Shown here piece after piece: positions 45,401 to 55,924 of a DNA stretch of 64,000 nt. Position numbers and translations under genes: made by a program. How positions within the stretch are numbered: the stretch's first letter is position 1; each line of letters starts with the position of its first letter. Origin of the DNA: Rhodobiaceae bacterium (GTDB lineage Bacteria; Pseudomonadota; Alphaproteobacteria; Parvibaculales; Parvibaculaceae). The notes beneath the pieces were generated by a model. That model did no database searches and had not been told where the DNA came from. It saw only the letters and a list, made by a program, of their open reading frames with translations. The DNA lies in the NCBI GenBank assembly GCA_021404525.1, contig JAAWWE010000011.1:51319-115318 (forward strand). Direction: 5' to 3'.

Positions 45401-45991
45401 CTATTTGTGCGTGAGGCCCATTGCGATCCGACTGACAACCCATCGATTGAAATCGGCGCGGCTTTTATCGTCGCCTTTAAGGCTGACACTCGCCAAAAAG
45501 GCGCCTCCGACAAGGTCTTCGCCTATCAAGAAGGTGTTTAAAAGCGCCAGCGAATACCGCACATCACTTTCCCTCCCCACGTTCTGTGGTTCTGCACAGA
45601 GCTTCTCGACAATGGGGTCAAAAAGGCCTCTCCCTTCACTTTCCCATCCTTCGGCGGCCAGCCAGGTAGCCAAACGTCCAAATTTACGCCCTTGGTAGAG
45701 CTCGGTCAGCTTTGCCGCTACCTCAGTGACCATGTCGGCACTCGAAACCATAGAGTTCGCAATATCGGCGATCTCGCTTTGCAGCTTCCGCCCAGCCTCT
45801 TTTAAGAGGGCTGTCATCAGACCCTTGCGGTTTTTGAAATGATAATGAATGGCTGCATCTGTGATGCCCAGATCATCTGCAACCACCTGAACCCGAACAG
45901 CATCAGGCCCACCTATGATTAGGTAGTGCTCTGCCCTCGCGAGAATGTTCTGCCGCGCAGCTTCAGGGCTCAGCCGTTTTCGTTCAGCCAT
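45401..45991 (-). CDS. TetR-family transcriptional regulator
   Basis: The 196-residue protein has an N-terminal helix-turn-helix (ARQNILARAEHYLIIGGPDAVRVQVVADDLGITDAAIHYHFKNRKGLM), in which AAIHYHFKNRKGLM is the recognition helix and its end. The C-terminal ligand domain is not recognisable. It is divergent from the alpha/beta hydrolase gene across 82 bases that contain two palindromes, so it probably represses that gene and itself. Confidence 0.92.
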   Translation of the reverse strand: MAERKRLSPEAARQNILARAEHYLIIGGPDAVRVQVVADDLGITDAAIHYHFKNRKGLMTALLKEAGRKLQSEIADIANSMVSSADMVTEVAAKLTELYQGRKFGRLATWLAAEGWESEGRGLFDPIVEKLCAEPQNVGRESDVRYSLALLNTFLIGEDLVGGAFLASVSLKGDDKSRADFNRWVVSRIAMGLTHK

Positions 45992-46006
45992 CTTCTCGCG
46001 TCCTTA

Positions 46007-46040
46007 CTTGACTCTTCAAGATACTTAGAATACTCAAAGT
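46007..46040. promoter_or_regulatory. Palindromes between tetR-like and hydrolase genes (candidate operator)
   Basis: CTTGACTCTTCAAG (46007-46020) has perfect five-base arms CTTGA/TCAAG. ACTTAGAATACTCAAAGT (46023-46040) matches its own reverse complement at 14 of 18 positions. They overlap a possible -35, TTGACT, for the hydrolase gene. Binding by the TetR protein is inferred. Confidence 0.5.
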
Positions 46041-46073
46041 AACAACATTGGCAAGTCTAAGTAGGAGATCCGC

Positions 46074-46955
46074 ATGACAGCTGAACTCAATCACCTTTCC
46101 ATGGTTGCCAGCAAAGCCGGCGTGAACCTGCAGGTCGAGCTCCCAACAAATCATCATGTTCTGCTGAGCAATCGCCGGTTTCACTATGTTGAATGGGGTG
46201 AAGCAGGAAACCCGCCTCTCCTATTCCTCCATGGCGGCAACCAATCCGCCCGAACCTGGGACATTGTATGTCTCGCTCTCTCGCAGCAGTTTCATTGCAT
46301 CGCTCTTGATCAGCGCGGACATGGCGATAGCGAATGGTCCTATGAGGGACACTATGCGCCCGAAGACCACAGCGCAGACATTGAGGACCTTGCCTCTCAC
46401 CTGGGCTGGGATCGTTTCGGACTGATCGGCATGTCGATGGGCGGCATGCATGCAATCACCTACGCCGCTCACAACTGGCAAAAACTCACCTCGCTGGTCT
46501 GCGTCGACGTAGGCCCCTTTGTCCAAATGAACAAGTCAAAGGAGCTGGTTTCCTTTGTGGAAAGCAACGGAACGCCGCAATCCTTCGATGATTTTGTGCA
46601 CGCCGCGCTGGCCCACAACCCACGCCGCAAAGAAGAGCTGCTCCGCCATAGCCTTACCCACACCACACGGAAGCTTGCAGACGGAACATGGACCTGGAAA
46701 GCAGACAGACGCAAAAGACTTGATCTGGTTGAGATGCAAAGGCGATTGGACAAACTGGCAGACGAATGTCGGCATATCCAATGTCCAACGCTTGTGGTCC
46801 GCGGAGAACAAAGCCCCACCTTCAGTGAAGAAGACGCGGATCGCTTTGTCGCCCTCCTGAAGGACGGCACTCATGTAACGGTTCCGGACGCAGGCCATAC
46901 AGTACAGGGCGACAATCCCAAAGGTCTGATAGAGGTGCTCGAGAAATTCCTCTAG
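46074..46955 (+). CDS. Alpha/beta hydrolase
   Basis: The 293-residue protein has an alpha/beta hydrolase fold. It shows the oxyanion HG region LLFLHGGNQSARTWD, the nucleophile elbow GMSMGGMHA, an acidic residue near GEQSPTFSEEDAD and the catalytic His in PDAGHTVQGDNP. Substrate unknown; epoxide hydrolase and dehalogenase-like esterases are close in pattern. GTAGGAG precedes the ATG. The divergent TetR gene suggests induction by its substrate. Confidence 0.9.
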   Translation: MTAELNHLSMVASKAGVNLQVELPTNHHVLLSNRRFHYVEWGEAGNPPLLFLHGGNQSARTWDIVCLALSQQFHCIALDQRGHGDSEWSYEGHYAPEDHSADIEDLASHLGWDRFGLIGMSMGGMHAITYAAHNWQKLTSLVCVDVGPFVQMNKSKELVSFVESNGTPQSFDDFVHAALAHNPRRKEELLRHSLTHTTRKLADGTWTWKADRRKRLDLVEMQRRLDKLADECRHIQCPTLVVRGEQSPTFSEEDADRFVALLKDGTHVTVPDAGHTVQGDNPKGLIEVLEKFL

Positions 46956-46970
46956 CGAGCGAAGTCCGTC

Positions 46971-48482
46971 TTAGCCACGCACGCGGGCTGAGAAACGCTC
47001 TCCGCCCCGCTCAATCGTAAACTCCCACTCCCTGCGGCGCTCATCCGTCAGACGCTGAAGCTCATCGACACTATCAACCTCATCTGCACCAACAGCCCGG
47101 ATCATATCGCCCGGCTGAATGCGAAGCCGATGGGCGGCACTCCCCCTCTTCACTCTCAAAACCACCACGCCGCGCATAAAGGGATCGAGCTGCAGCTCTT
47201 CTGCAAAGGCTGGTGACAAGTTGCCAACCGTAGCCCCGGAGAACGGATGACGACCGCTCAGGTCAGCAATCTCGCGCGGGGGATCTTCTGGTGCCGCTTC
47301 AAGTGAGATGCGCGCGCGGCTGGCATCTCCGTTCCGGCGGTACCTTATGTCGATACGCCCGCCAACCCCTTTTGTTGCAAGACGATAGCGAACCGATTGC
47401 GGGTCAATCACCTCGCGTCCATCCACTTCGTAGATGACGTCGCCGGTTTCCAGCCCCGCCCTATCTGCCGGCCCATCAGGATAGGTGCGTTGAACCATGG
47501 CACCGCCTGGACGATCAAGACCCAAGGATTCCGCAAGATCAGATGTGACAACCTGTAGATCAGCCCCGAGCCATGGGCGTTCAACACCGGTACTGCCACC
47601 TACCGCTGAGTCAGCTACAGCACGCACCATGTTGGAAGGGATGGCAAATCCGATCCCGACCGAACCACCTGACCGCGAGAAGATCGCCGTGTTAATGCCC
47701 ACCAATTGCCCATCCATGGTGACAAGCGCACCACCAGAATTACCGGGGTTAATCGCCGCGTCTGTCTGAATGAAAAACTGATAATCGGTGGCACCCACCT
47801 GTGTCCGGGCAAGTGCGGAGACAATGCCGCTTGTCACAGTCTGCCCCACGCCGAACGGATTGCCGATCGCGAGAACAAGATCCCCGACTTCCAATGTATC
47901 GCTATCCCTGAAGGTAAGCGCGGGGAGTGAAGCTCCCTTTGTGTCGATCTTCAGGATCGCGAGGTCCGTGCGTTCATCAGCAAGAATAAGTTCGGCTTCA
48001 AACTCGCGGCGGTCGGCCAAAGCAATGGTGAAGACATCCCCATTCGCCACAACGTGATTGTTGGTCACAATGATCCCGTCAGATCCGACAATGACGCCGG
48101 AGCCAAGCGATTGCTGTACCCTCTCCTGCGGCATGCCGAAGCTGAATCGATCGCCAAAGAATTGTTTGAAGAAGGGATCGTTGAAAAGCGGACTCTGCGG
48201 ACGCTCCTGGACCACGCGCTTGGAATAGACGTTCACAACCGCCGGCGCCACATCTCGCACCACGGGCGCAAAAGACATCTGCATCTCGGCCCGGGAGCCG
48301 GGAACAACCCGCGTGTCAGCCCGTGCAGTGCTGCCCAACGCCAAGACCAAGCCGCCGAACAAGATCAGAGCAGCCATCGACCAGACAATCGTAAACCAAG
48401 AATTTGAGATCATTTCCAACACCATGACGCCCGTACCCGCCGGTTCGTCTAAAGCGTGTTCAGGTGAGTGCGTGGCGCTCAC
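46971..48482 (-). CDS. DegP/HtrA-type serine protease (Do family)
   Basis: A periplasmic quality-control protease held by an N-terminal hydrophobic segment (TIVWSMAALILFGGLVLALGS, cleavable near ARA). The catalytic triad is His in VTNNHVV, Asp in ERTDLAILK and Ser in NPGNSGGALV. Two PDZ domains follow (PWLGADLQVVTSDLAESLGL and PFSGATVGNLSPAFAEELQL). The track start is a GTG; ATG codons at 48425 and nearby are alternatives, and none has a good Shine-Dalgarno. Confidence 0.93.
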   Translation of the reverse strand: MSATHSPEHALDEPAGTGVMVLEMISNSWFTIVWSMAALILFGGLVLALGSTARADTRVVPGSRAEMQMSFAPVVRDVAPAVVNVYSKRVVQERPQSPLFNDPFFKQFFGDRFSFGMPQERVQQSLGSGVIVGSDGIIVTNNHVVANGDVFTIALADRREFEAELILADERTDLAILKIDTKGASLPALTFRDSDTLEVGDLVLAIGNPFGVGQTVTSGIVSALARTQVGATDYQFFIQTDAAINPGNSGGALVTMDGQLVGINTAIFSRSGGSVGIGFAIPSNMVRAVADSAVGGSTGVERPWLGADLQVVTSDLAESLGLDRPGGAMVQRTYPDGPADRAGLETGDVIYEVDGREVIDPQSVRYRLATKGVGGRIDIRYRRNGDASRARISLEAAPEDPPREIADLSGRHPFSGATVGNLSPAFAEELQLDPFMRGVVVLRVKRGSAAHRLRIQPGDMIRAVGADEVDSVDELQRLTDERRREWEFTIERGGERFSARVRG

Positions 48483-48606
48483 CGTCCGAACACGCGACAG
48501 ATTTTTGAGCCCACCTAAATATTGAAAGCCAAATCAAGCACTTGCAAGGCAAACCTCAATGAAGCTCTGATCAAAGTAAACGCTACCCCGCCTGAGGGTG
48601 ACGCAC

Positions 48607-48641
48607 AAAAAAACGGGGCGGACGCTAAACGTCTCACCCCG
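48607..48641 (-). terminator. Intrinsic terminator of the alpha operon
   Basis: On the minus strand CGGGGTGAGACG-TTTAG-CGTCCGCCCCG folds into a GC-rich stem with a small internal mismatch, followed by TTTTTTT. It lies 25 bases past the rplQ stop. Confidence 0.9.
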
Positions 48642-48665
48642 CTAATTTCTGCAAGATTTCAGCTG

Positions 48666-49091
48666 TTAGGCTGTTGTCTCCAGTGCATCCTCATCAACCA
48701 TCACAGGACCTGAATCCTGGCCACGGGCTGATGGGTCGCGATCAACAAATTCGATCACAGCCATAGGCGCATTGTCGCCATAGCGGAAGCCAGCTTTCAG
48801 AACGCGGGTATAGCCACCATTGCGTTCCTTGTAGCGAGGGCCAAGCTCGTCGAACAGCTTTGCTGCCCACTTTTGCTCAGGAAGCTTCGAGTAAGCCTGA
48901 CGACGCGCATGCAGGTCATCGCGGCGAGCCAGCGTCACCAGTTTTTCAACATAAGGGCGAAGCTCTTTCGCCTTCGGCAATGTCGTGATGATCTGCTCAT
49001 GCTTGATCAGCGCAACTGCCATGTTTGCGAGCATAGCTTTACGGTGACTTGCGGTCCGATTGAGCTTGCGGCCGGATTTCCCGTGGCGCAT
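48666..49091 (-). CDS. rplQ: Ribosomal protein L17
   Basis: Large-subunit protein at the exit-tunnel side. The start at ATG 49091 gives [21 protein letters not shown], the family's fixed N terminus; the track adds six residues. It contains [23 protein letters not shown] and [28 protein letters not shown], then a short acidic tail common in alphaproteobacteria. It is the last gene of the alpha operon, just before the terminator. Confidence 0.98.
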   Translation of the reverse strand: MRHGKSGRKLNRTASHRKAMLANMAVALIKHEQIITTLPKAKELRPYVEKLVTLARRDDLHARRQAYSKLPEQKWAAKLFDELGPRYKERNGGYTRVLKAGFRYGDNAPMAVIEFVDRDPSARGQDSGPVMVDEDALETTA

Positions 49092-49141
49092 GACCCTCTC
49101 CTCATTCAAATGACGGCGCCTCGCGGCGCGGCCGGGTAAAC

Positions 49142-50158
49142 TCAGTAATGATCTTCGAAACGTTTCGCGAGATCTTCGATATTTTCTGGTGGCCAGCTTG
49201 CCACTTCCATGCCGAGGTGAAGCCCCATCTGTGCGAGAACTTCTTTGATCTCGTTCAGGGATTTCCGGCCAAAGTTCGGGGTGCGAAGCATCTCGGACTC
49301 TGTTTTCTGGATCAGATCGCCAATGTAAACGATGTTGTCGTTCTTCAGGCAGTTCGCTGAACGCACAGACAGCTCAAGCTCATCGACCTTCTTAAGAAGG
49401 GCTGGGTTGAACTCAAGCTCAGGATGCTGCTCTTCAACGACAACTTCCTTCGGCTCGTCAAAGTTGACGAAGACCTGAAGCTGGTCCTGAAGAATACGCG
49501 CAGCAAACGCGACTGCGTCTTCCGGCGTCACAGACCCATCTGTTTCGAGCTGAACTGTCAGCTTGTCATAGTCGAGGATCTGACCTTCACGTGTGTTTTC
49601 CACCTTGTAGGAAACACGGCGAACCGGGCTGTAAAGGCTGTCGACGGGAATAAGCCCGATTGGCGCATCTTCCGGACGGTTCCGGTCTGCAGCCACATAG
49701 CCTTTGCCATTGCTGACAACGAACTCCATGCGAATGTCTGCGCCTTCATCAAGCGTGCAGAGGACAAGCTCTGGGTTCAGGATTTCAATATCCGACCCTG
49801 CTTCGATATCGCCAGCAGTCACAACGCCAGGACCCTGCTTCACCAGCATCATCCGCTTTGGACCTTCGCTGTGAAGGTTGAGCGCAAGCTGCTTGATGTT
49901 CAGGATAATGTCGGTGACATCTTCACGAACGCCTGCAATGGATGAGAATTCATGCAGAACACCGTCGATCTGAACAGCCGTCACTGCAGCACCCTGCAAT
50001 GAGGACAGCAGAACGCGGCGAAGCGCGTTACCAAGCGTCAGGCCAAAGCCACGCTCGAGCGGCTCAGCAACAACAGTTGCATTGCGCTGTGCATCATGAC
50101 CACCCTGGATTTCCAGCTTGGTCGGTTTAATAAGCTCTTCCCAGTTCTTCTGGATCAC
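49142..50158 (-). CDS. rpoA: RNA polymerase alpha subunit
   Basis: The 338-residue subunit has the assembly domain ([37 protein letters not shown], about residues 20-235) and the C-terminal domain that touches DNA UP elements and activators ([43 protein letters not shown]). It lies 127 bases after rpsK and upstream of rplQ in the usual order. Confidence 0.99.
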   Translation of the reverse strand: MIQKNWEELIKPTKLEIQGGHDAQRNATVVAEPLERGFGLTLGNALRRVLLSSLQGAAVTAVQIDGVLHEFSSIAGVREDVTDIILNIKQLALNLHSEGPKRMMLVKQGPGVVTAGDIEAGSDIEILNPELVLCTLDEGADIRMEFVVSNGKGYVAADRNRPEDAPIGLIPVDSLYSPVRRVSYKVENTREGQILDYDKLTVQLETDGSVTPEDAVAFAARILQDQLQVFVNFDEPKEVVVEEQHPELEFNPALLKKVDELELSVRSANCLKNDNIVYIGDLIQKTESEMLRTPNFGRKSLNEIKEVLAQMGLHLGMEVASWPPENIEDLAKRFEDHY

Positions 50159-50285
50159 CTGTAGAACCTCGTGCCGTTAAGTGCATTTTGCTTCGAACAG
50201 ACTGTTCTTGGAGAAGCGAATGCAAGACGGATCAACCGTCAAATGAGTATGAGCGGCGCCAAATGGGCAGCGCCGATAAGCTGTG

Positions 50286-50675
50286 TTAAACGCGGCGGCG
50301 CTTTGGTGGGCGGCAGCCATTGTGCGGGATAGGCGTTACGTCCCGAATGCTCGTGATCGTAAACCCAGCAGCCTGAAGCGCACGCAGAGCAGACTCACGT
50401 CCAGACCCTGGTCCACAGACTTCAACCTCAAGGGTTTTCATCCCGTGATCTTGTGCTTTCTTGCCAGCATCTTCCGCGGCCATCTGGGCGGCGAATGGTG
50501 TCGACTTCCGGCTGCCCTTAAACCCCATCATGCCCGCAGATGACCAGGAAATCGCATTTCCCTGTGCATCCGTGATCGTGATCATGGTGTTGTTAAAGGT
50601 CGAATTCACATGCGCAACGCCTGACGTAATATTCTTACGTTCTTTGCGTTTTACGCGGGTCTTTTCCTTCGCCAT
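50286..50675 (-). CDS. rpsK: Ribosomal protein S11
   Basis: Small-subunit platform protein of 129 residues. Signatures are [46 protein letters not shown] and the C-terminal [16 protein letters not shown], where the Asn-Gly pair is the site often converted to isoaspartate. Located between rpsM and rpoA. Confidence 0.99.
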   Translation of the reverse strand: MAKEKTRVKRKERKNITSGVAHVNSTFNNTMITITDAQGNAISWSSAGMMGFKGSRKSTPFAAQMAAEDAGKKAQDHGMKTLEVEVCGPGSGRESALRALQAAGFTITSIRDVTPIPHNGCRPPKRRRV

Positions 50676-50721
50676 CCTAAAACCTTCTCTGTCGAACGGG
50701 CTGCCCCGTCAAATCCCGTTC

Positions 50722-51090
50722 TTACTTCTTCTTACCTGCAATTGCTTTTGCAGGGCCCTTCCGGGTCCGCGCATTCGTATGCGTGCGCTGACCGCGGACT
50801 GGCAGTCCACGACGATGGCGCAGACCGCGATAGCAGCCCAGGTCCATCAGACGTTTGATATTCATGGCAACTTCGCGCCGCAGGTCACCCTCAACCAGGT
50901 AGTCCCGGTCGATGGTTTCACGGATCTGAATAACCTCAGCGTCAGACAGCTCGTTTACACGACGTTCTGGCGCGATACCTACGGCTTCGCAGATATCCTT
51001 AGCATTCTTGTCTCCAATCCCATGAATATAGGTCAGCGCAATAAGCACACGCTTATGGGTTGGAATGTTCACACCAGCGATACGAGCCAC
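50722..51090 (-). CDS. rpsM: Ribosomal protein S13
   Basis: Head protein contacting L5 and tRNA. The start is GTG 51090 ([22 protein letters not shown]), with GGAGAA seven bases upstream; the track adds 16 residues. The C-terminal basic tail [22 protein letters not shown] is typical. It is first in the alpha group and lies 144 bases downstream of a strong promoter. Confidence 0.98.
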   Translation of the reverse strand: MARIAGVNIPTHKRVLIALTYIHGIGDKNAKDICEAVGIAPERRVNELSDAEVIQIRETIDRDYLVEGDLRREVAMNIKRLMDLGCYRGLRHRRGLPVRGQRTHTNARTRKGPAKAIAGKKK

Positions 51091-51233
51091 GTTCTTCTCC
51101 TGCGATAAGGATTCGCCAGACCAACAGATTCCATACAAAAAAGCGGGATGAATCGCTGAAATACCGCAGAATTCTGCCGTTTCTCAGTGAAATACCGATG
51201 GTTTGCTTAGGAGCTGCCGTCGCGCTGGCCGGG

Positions 51234-51261
51234 ATTATAGGAATTTCCCCTTCCCGGTCAA
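51234..51261 (-). promoter_or_regulatory. Near-consensus sigma-70 promoter for rpsM-rpsK-rpoA-rplQ
   Basis: On the minus strand TTGACC (51261-51256), a 16-base spacer and TATAAT (51239-51234) lie between the adk stop and rpsM. The -10 is a perfect match and the -35 differs by one base. Confidence 0.75.
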
Positions 51262-51265
51262 CTGC

Positions 51266-51859
51266 TTAGCCTGCGTTATCCGTCTCCTTAAGTTCGAGTG
51301 CTGCTTCAATTTCCACAGTCACTGCATCCATGTCTTTCATGCCATCAACGGTCCTTAGAATGCCTGCATTCTTGTAGTACCCCGCCAATGGCGCCGTTTG
51401 TTCGTGATAGACGGCGAGACGCTTCTTCAGCGCTTCCGCATTGTCATCTGCGCGGGCGCCGCCTTCAGTTTCAGCCGCCCGGCCCTCAATCCGCGCCAAA
51501 AGCGCTGAATCGTCCACTTTGAGCTCAATAACCGCATCAAGCTTGTCTGAGCGCTCGGACAGCATTTTGTCTAGAGCTTCAGCCTGAGCAACATTCCGCG
51601 GAAAACCGTCAAGAATGTACCCGTTGGCGCAATCAGCTTCCTGCGTCCGGTCTGCGATAATGCCGACCACAATCTCGTCGGGAACCAAATCGCCCCGCGC
51701 CATGATTTCCTTGGCTTTTTGACCGGTTTCCGTGCCAGCGGCCACAGCCGCACGCAACATGTCACCTGTTGAAAGCTGCACCAGCCCATGCGCGGTCTGA
51801 ATCCGCTCAGCCTGCGTGCCCTTGCCTGCCCCTGGGGGTCCTAGAAAAATCAGTTTCAT
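51266..51859 (-). CDS. adk: Adenylate kinase (short-LID type)
   Basis: Adk balances AMP, ADP and ATP. The P-loop is [17 protein letters not shown], with [18 protein letters not shown] and [14 protein letters not shown]. At 197 residues it lacks the long zinc-type LID insert: [25 protein letters not shown] replaces it, as in other alphaproteobacteria. It overlaps the secY stop by four bases. Confidence 0.98.
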   Translation of the reverse strand: MKLIFLGPPGAGKGTQAERIQTAHGLVQLSTGDMLRAAVAAGTETGQKAKEIMARGDLVPDEIVVGIIADRTQEADCANGYILDGFPRNVAQAEALDKMLSERSDKLDAVIELKVDDSALLARIEGRAAETEGGARADDNAEALKKRLAVYHEQTAPLAGYYKNAGILRTVDGMKDMDAVTVEIEAALELKETDNAG

Positions 51860-53178
51860 CGACGCGCCCCTCTTAGTTTTGATTTTTTGATGAGGCCTTC
51901 ATATTGGTGCGCCAGCAAATGGCTCTGGACCTGTGCGACCGTGTCCATGGTCACATTCACGACAATCAGCAGCGACGTCCCGCCGAAATAGAAGGGAATG
52001 CTGTATTGCGAGATCAGGACCTCAGGCAGCAAACAAACAAAGGTCAGATAGAGAGCCCCAACGACGGTCAAGCGCGTCAACACATGGTCGATATATTCCG
52101 CCGTCCGCTTGCCAGGACGAATACCCGGAATAAACCCGCCATATTTCTTCAGGTTGTCCGCTGTATCGTCAGGATTGAAGACGATCGCGGTGTAGAAGAA
52201 ACAGAAGAAGATGATCAAGCCGGCATAGAGCGCCATATAGAGCGGCTGTCCATGAGCCAGCCACGCTGTGATGACATTAAGCCATTCAGGCCCCTGCCCG
52301 CCGCCAAAGCTTGCTGCCGTCGTCGGCAGCAGAAGCAGTGATGAGGCAAAGATTGGTGGAATAACACCAGCTGTATTGAGCTTCAGAGGCAGGTGCGAGG
52401 AGTCGCCCCCATACATCTTCTGCCCAACCTGGCGCTTCGGATATTGCACAAGCAACCGCCGCTGCGCCCGCTCAACAAACACGATAAAGGCGATAATGCC
52501 GACAACCATGATCATGAGAGCCAGGATAATCGCTGGTGACAGCGCACCTTCGCGGCCGAGTTCCAACGTCCCAACCAGGGCCGCCGGTAGCTCTGCGACA
52601 ATCCCCGCAAAGATAATGAGCGAGATCCCATTGCCGACGCCGCGCGCGGTGATCTGCTCACCAAGCCACATCAGGAAGATGGTACCGCCGACCAACGTGA
52701 TGACCGTTGTCGCCCGGAAAAAGAGCCCAGGATCAATCGCGAAACTCTCTAGACCTACGGCAATACCGTAGCCTTGAAGTGTTGCCAGGATAACCGTGCC
52801 ATATCGCGTATACTGGTTGATCTGTTTCCGACCCTGCTCACCCTCTTTCTTGAGTTGCTCAAGATGAGGGCTCACCGTTGTCATCAACTGAATGATGATG
52901 GATGCGGAGATGTACGGCATGATCGTAAGGGCAAAAATCGCCATTCGACCGACAGCACCGCCGGTGAACAGATCGAGCATGCCCCCGATACCACCCTGTT
53001 GTTGCTGAAAGAACTCAGCAAAACGGATGGGATCAATACCAGGAATCGGGATGTAGGTACCAAGCCGGTAAACCAGCAATGCGCCTAGCGTGAACCATAT
53101 CCGCTTCTTGAGTTCCTCTGCTTTCGCAAAGGCCCCAAAGTTCAGATTGGCAGCTAACTGTTCCGCGGCTGAGGCCAT
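51856..53178 (-). CDS. secY: Protein translocase subunit SecY
   Basis: Ten-helix channel subunit of the Sec translocon. The 440-residue protein includes the plug region ([15 protein letters not shown]), [27 protein letters not shown], the cytoplasmic loop [18 protein letters not shown], and [31 protein letters not shown]. The gene follows rplO, as is usual in spc operons, and adk follows by overlap. Confidence 0.99.
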   Translation of the reverse strand: MASAAEQLAANLNFGAFAKAEELKKRIWFTLGALLVYRLGTYIPIPGIDPIRFAEFFQQQQGGIGGMLDLFTGGAVGRMAIFALTIMPYISASIIIQLMTTVSPHLEQLKKEGEQGRKQINQYTRYGTVILATLQGYGIAVGLESFAIDPGLFFRATTVITLVGGTIFLMWLGEQITARGVGNGISLIIFAGIVAELPAALVGTLELGREGALSPAIILALMIMVVGIIAFIVFVERAQRRLLVQYPKRQVGQKMYGGDSSHLPLKLNTAGVIPPIFASSLLLLPTTAASFGGGQGPEWLNVITAWLAHGQPLYMALYAGLIIFFCFFYTAIVFNPDDTADNLKKYGGFIPGIRPGKRTAEYIDHVLTRLTVVGALYLTFVCLLPEVLISQYSIPFYFGGTSLLIVVNVTMDTVAQVQSHLLAHQYEGLIKKSKLRGARR

Positions 53179-53234
53179 TCAGATGACTCCGGAAGCTCGG
53201 CACAACACAAAGGGCCCAAAGGACCCCGCTAAAC

Positions 53235-53717
53235 TCAACCCTCGGCTTTCGCCTTGGTTTCTTTCACGGTGACGGATCCACCAGCCTTCTCAACAGCTTC
53301 AATCGCTGCTTTGGAAGCGCCAGCCACTTCGATCTTGACCGCTGCAGAGATCTCGCCCTTGCCCAACAGACGAACACCATCTTTTGCCAGGCGAGTGATC
53401 AGGCCCGCACCAACAAGCGCGTCGGCATTCACCGCTTTGCCTGCGTCCAGCTTTCCAGCATCAAGTGCTGTCTGGATGCGGCCGATATTGACTTCATTGT
53501 ATTTCTTAGGGTTTGGCACATTGAAGCCACGCTTTGGCAAGCGCTGGTAGAGAGGCATCTGCCCGCCTTCGAAACCCTTGATCGCCACACCTGAGCGTGA
53601 TTTCTGACCTTTAACACCACGACCGCCAGTCTTGCCCTTACCGGAACCAATACCGCGACCTACCCGGATCCGCTCTTTGCGGGCACCGGCATTATCGGAA
53701 ATCTGATTGAGTTTCAT
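53235..53717 (-). CDS. rplO: Ribosomal protein L15
   Basis: Start at ATG 53717 gives [30 protein letters not shown], the family's N terminus; the track adds 14 residues. [34 protein letters not shown] follows. The tail of about 160 residues ends in a Lys/Glu-rich stretch. It binds 23S rRNA late in assembly. Confidence 0.98.
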   Translation of the reverse strand: MKLNQISDNAGARKERIRVGRGIGSGKGKTGGRGVKGQKSRSGVAIKGFEGGQMPLYQRLPKRGFNVPNPKKYNEVNIGRIQTALDAGKLDAGKAVNADALVGAGLITRLAKDGVRLLGKGEISAAVKIEVAGASKAAIEAVEKAGGSVTVKETKAKAEG

Positions 53718-53783
53718 GTCTTCTACCTCTATGCGCACATCCGTTCCAGACGGACCCACTCGGCTTCTGCCTGAGTAATCTCT

Positions 53784-53978
53784 TTAAGCGTCGTCAACCA
53801 CTTCAACAAGGTGAGCCACCTTGTTGATCATGCCACGAACGGACGGCGTATCTTCAAGTGTCCGAACTTTGTGCATTTTGTTCAAACCCAGGCCGACCAA
53901 TGTCTGACGCTGATCTGGTTTCCGGCGGATCGGGCTACCGATCTGCTTCACCGTCACCGTCTTTTTTGCTGCTGCCAT
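53784..53978 (-). CDS. rpmD: Ribosomal protein L30
   Basis: The 64-residue protein contains [49 protein letters not shown], the full L30 core. It lies between rpsE and rplO in the conserved order. Confidence 0.98.
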   Translation of the reverse strand: MAAAKKTVTVKQIGSPIRRKPDQRQTLVGLGLNKMHKVRTLEDTPSVRGMINKVAHLVEVVDDA

Positions 53979-54009
53979 GATCTAATTCCCTGTACTGAGA
54001 TCTGAGGTC

Positions 54010-54567
54010 TTACTCAGACGCCAAAGCTTCACCGGCACCATCCGCACGGCGACCAACAATGTCAGTTACCTTCTTGCCACGGCGCGCCGCAACCATACGA
54101 GGGCTCTGCTCTCGCTTCAGCGCGTCGAAAGTTGCTCGGATCATGTTGTATGGGTTTGCAGACCCCATGGACTTAGCAACAACGTCCTGAACGCCGAGTG
54201 TTTCAAACACCGCACGCATTGGACCACCAGCAATGATACCAGTACCAGGAGGCGCTGCGCGAAGGATCACGCGACCCGCGCCATGGCGGCCATCAATGTC
54301 GTGGTGCAATGTCCGGCCTTCACGAAGCGGCACACGAATAAGGTTTCGCTTCGCTGCTTCTGTAGCTTTCCGGATAGCTTCTGGAACTTCACGAGCCTTA
54401 CCGTGACCAAAGCCCACGCGGCCCTTCTGATCGCCAATAACAACCAGTGCGGCGAAGCCGAAACGACGACCACCCTTAACAACTTTGGCGACGCGATTAA
54501 TGTGAACCAGCTTGTCCACAAATTCGCTATCACGTTCGTCCCGATCCCGAGATTCTCTGCGTGCCAC
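54010..54567 (-). CDS. rpsE: Ribosomal protein S5
   Basis: Decoding-fidelity protein of the small subunit. Signatures are [43 protein letters not shown] and [36 protein letters not shown]. The 185 residues have a charged Arg/Asp-rich N terminus ([13 protein letters not shown]) often seen in alphaproteobacteria. Confidence 0.99.
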   Translation of the reverse strand: MARRESRDRDERDSEFVDKLVHINRVAKVVKGGRRFGFAALVVIGDQKGRVGFGHGKAREVPEAIRKATEAAKRNLIRVPLREGRTLHHDIDGRHGAGRVILRAAPPGTGIIAGGPMRAVFETLGVQDVVAKSMGSANPYNMIRATFDALKREQSPRMVAARRGKKVTDIVGRRADGAGEALASE

Positions 54568-54579
54568 GATAAACGTCCT

Positions 54580-54936
54580 TTAGAAGTTGAGGCCGCCCTC
54601 ACGGGCACCCTCTGCCAGAGCTTTCACCCGGCCATGATAAATATACCCACCACGATCGAAGATGACGTCACTGACGCCAGCATCAGATGCGCGTTTCGCC
54701 ACCAGTTTGCCAACTTCCGTGGCTGCACTGGTGTTCGTTCCCTTGTCGCCCTTGAACTCTTTGTCCTTGGACGATGCAGATGCGATCGTTTTGCCTTCGC
54801 TATCATCAATCACCTGAGCATAGATATGCTGTGATGAACGATAGACGGATAGCCGCGGACGGCCACCAGCCAGTTTGCGAAGCTTCGCGCGGTTGCGCTG
54901 CTTGCGTCGATCTTGAAGTGTCAGTTTCTTGCCCAT
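54580..54936 (-). CDS. rplR: Ribosomal protein L18
   Basis: 5S rRNA-binding protein of 118 residues: [31 protein letters not shown], then [26 protein letters not shown] at the end. Placed between rplF and rpsE. Confidence 0.99.
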   Translation of the reverse strand: MGKKLTLQDRRKQRNRAKLRKLAGGRPRLSVYRSSQHIYAQVIDDSEGKTIASASSKDKEFKGDKGTNTSAATEVGKLVAKRASDAGVSDVIFDRGGYIYHGRVKALAEGAREGGLNF

Positions 54937-54943
54937 GGCTCGA

Positions 54944-55477
54944 TTACTTCTTCTTGCCTTCCTTACGGAAGATATATTCGTCTTCGTACTTCACACCCTT
55001 GCCTTTGTAAGGCTCTGGCGGACGGTACGCCCGGATCTCCGCGGCCACCTGGCCAACAGTCTGCTTGTCCATGCCCGAAATCTCGATCTCAGTCGGCTTA
55101 GGCGTCTTCACCTGAATGCCTTCTGGGATCTTGTGAACAACGTCATGGCTGAAGCCAAGAGCGAGCTGCAGGTCTTTGCCCTGCATCTGAGCTCTGTATC
55201 CAACACCGTTGATTTCAAGCCGTTTGGTAAAGCCCTCTGTTACACCCGTAACAAGGTTCTGAACCAATGTCCGCTGCATGCCCCACATTGCGCGTGCGCG
55301 CTGTGTTTCATCCCGCGGCGTTACAGTAAGTCCATCGTCGCCTTCAGCGAGGGTAACCTCATCAACGAGCGTCATAGACATCTCGCCCTTGGGGCCCTTG
55401 ATCGCCAAGTTTTGACCGTCAATATTGACAGTTACGCCGCCTGGCACAGCGATGGGTTTTTTGCCAATTCGTGACAT
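54944..55477 (-). CDS. rplF: Ribosomal protein L6
   Basis: The 177-residue protein has the duplicated L6 fold: [54 protein letters not shown], and the C-terminal signature [29 protein letters not shown]. It sits near the sarcin-ricin loop and factor-binding site. Confidence 0.99.
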   Translation of the reverse strand: MSRIGKKPIAVPGGVTVNIDGQNLAIKGPKGEMSMTLVDEVTLAEGDDGLTVTPRDETQRARAMWGMQRTLVQNLVTGVTEGFTKRLEINGVGYRAQMQGKDLQLALGFSHDVVHKIPEGIQVKTPKPTEIEISGMDKQTVGQVAAEIRAYRPPEPYKGKGVKYEDEYIFRKEGKKK

Positions 55478-55512
55478 GGTTGCTTCCTAACCCGTCCGTT
55501 TACCGCGCGTCT

Positions 55513-55911
55513 TTAGAAGACGCGGCAGAGTACTTCGCCACCGACATTTTCGTCACGGGCGACTGAGTCCGACATAACACCCTTAGGTGTCGACAGGATC
55601 GAGATGCCCAGGCCGTTATGCACAGCTGGAATATCTTTCACCGATGAATACACGCGACGACCTGGGGTCGAAACTCGGGAGATCTCCCGAATAACCGGAC
55701 GGCCTTCGTGATACTTGAGCTCAATTTCGAATTCCGCTTTGCCGCCATCGAAATCAGTACGCGAATATCCGCGGATGTATCCTTCATCCTCAAGAACATC
55801 GAGCACCCGGCCCCGCAATTTAGACGCCGGAGTTTTCACATTGCCCTTCCCACGCATCGCAGCATTGCGAATGCGAGTGAGCATATCTCCGAGGGGATCT
55901 GTCATAGACAT
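55513..55911 (-). CDS. rpsH: Ribosomal protein S8
   Basis: The 132-residue protein begins [23 protein letters not shown] and ends [33 protein letters not shown], both fixed in S8. In E. coli S8 represses the spc operon by binding the L5 leader; whether that holds here is not visible. Confidence 0.99.
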   Translation of the reverse strand: MSMTDPLGDMLTRIRNAAMRGKGNVKTPASKLRGRVLDVLEDEGYIRGYSRTDFDGGKAEFEIELKYHEGRPVIREISRVSTPGRRVYSSVKDIPAVHNGLGISILSTPKGVMSDSVARDENVGGEVLCRVF

Positions 55912-55924
55912 GCGATCTCTCTCC

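Noticed and set aside
48522-48713. 63-residue plus-strand ORF
   Set aside because: It runs through the alpha-operon terminator hairpin and into rplQ; no evidence of coding.
53179-53234. Small hairpin GGGGTCC-TTT-GGGCCC between rplO and secY
   Set aside because: Short stem without a U tract; interruption of the spc operon here is not credible.
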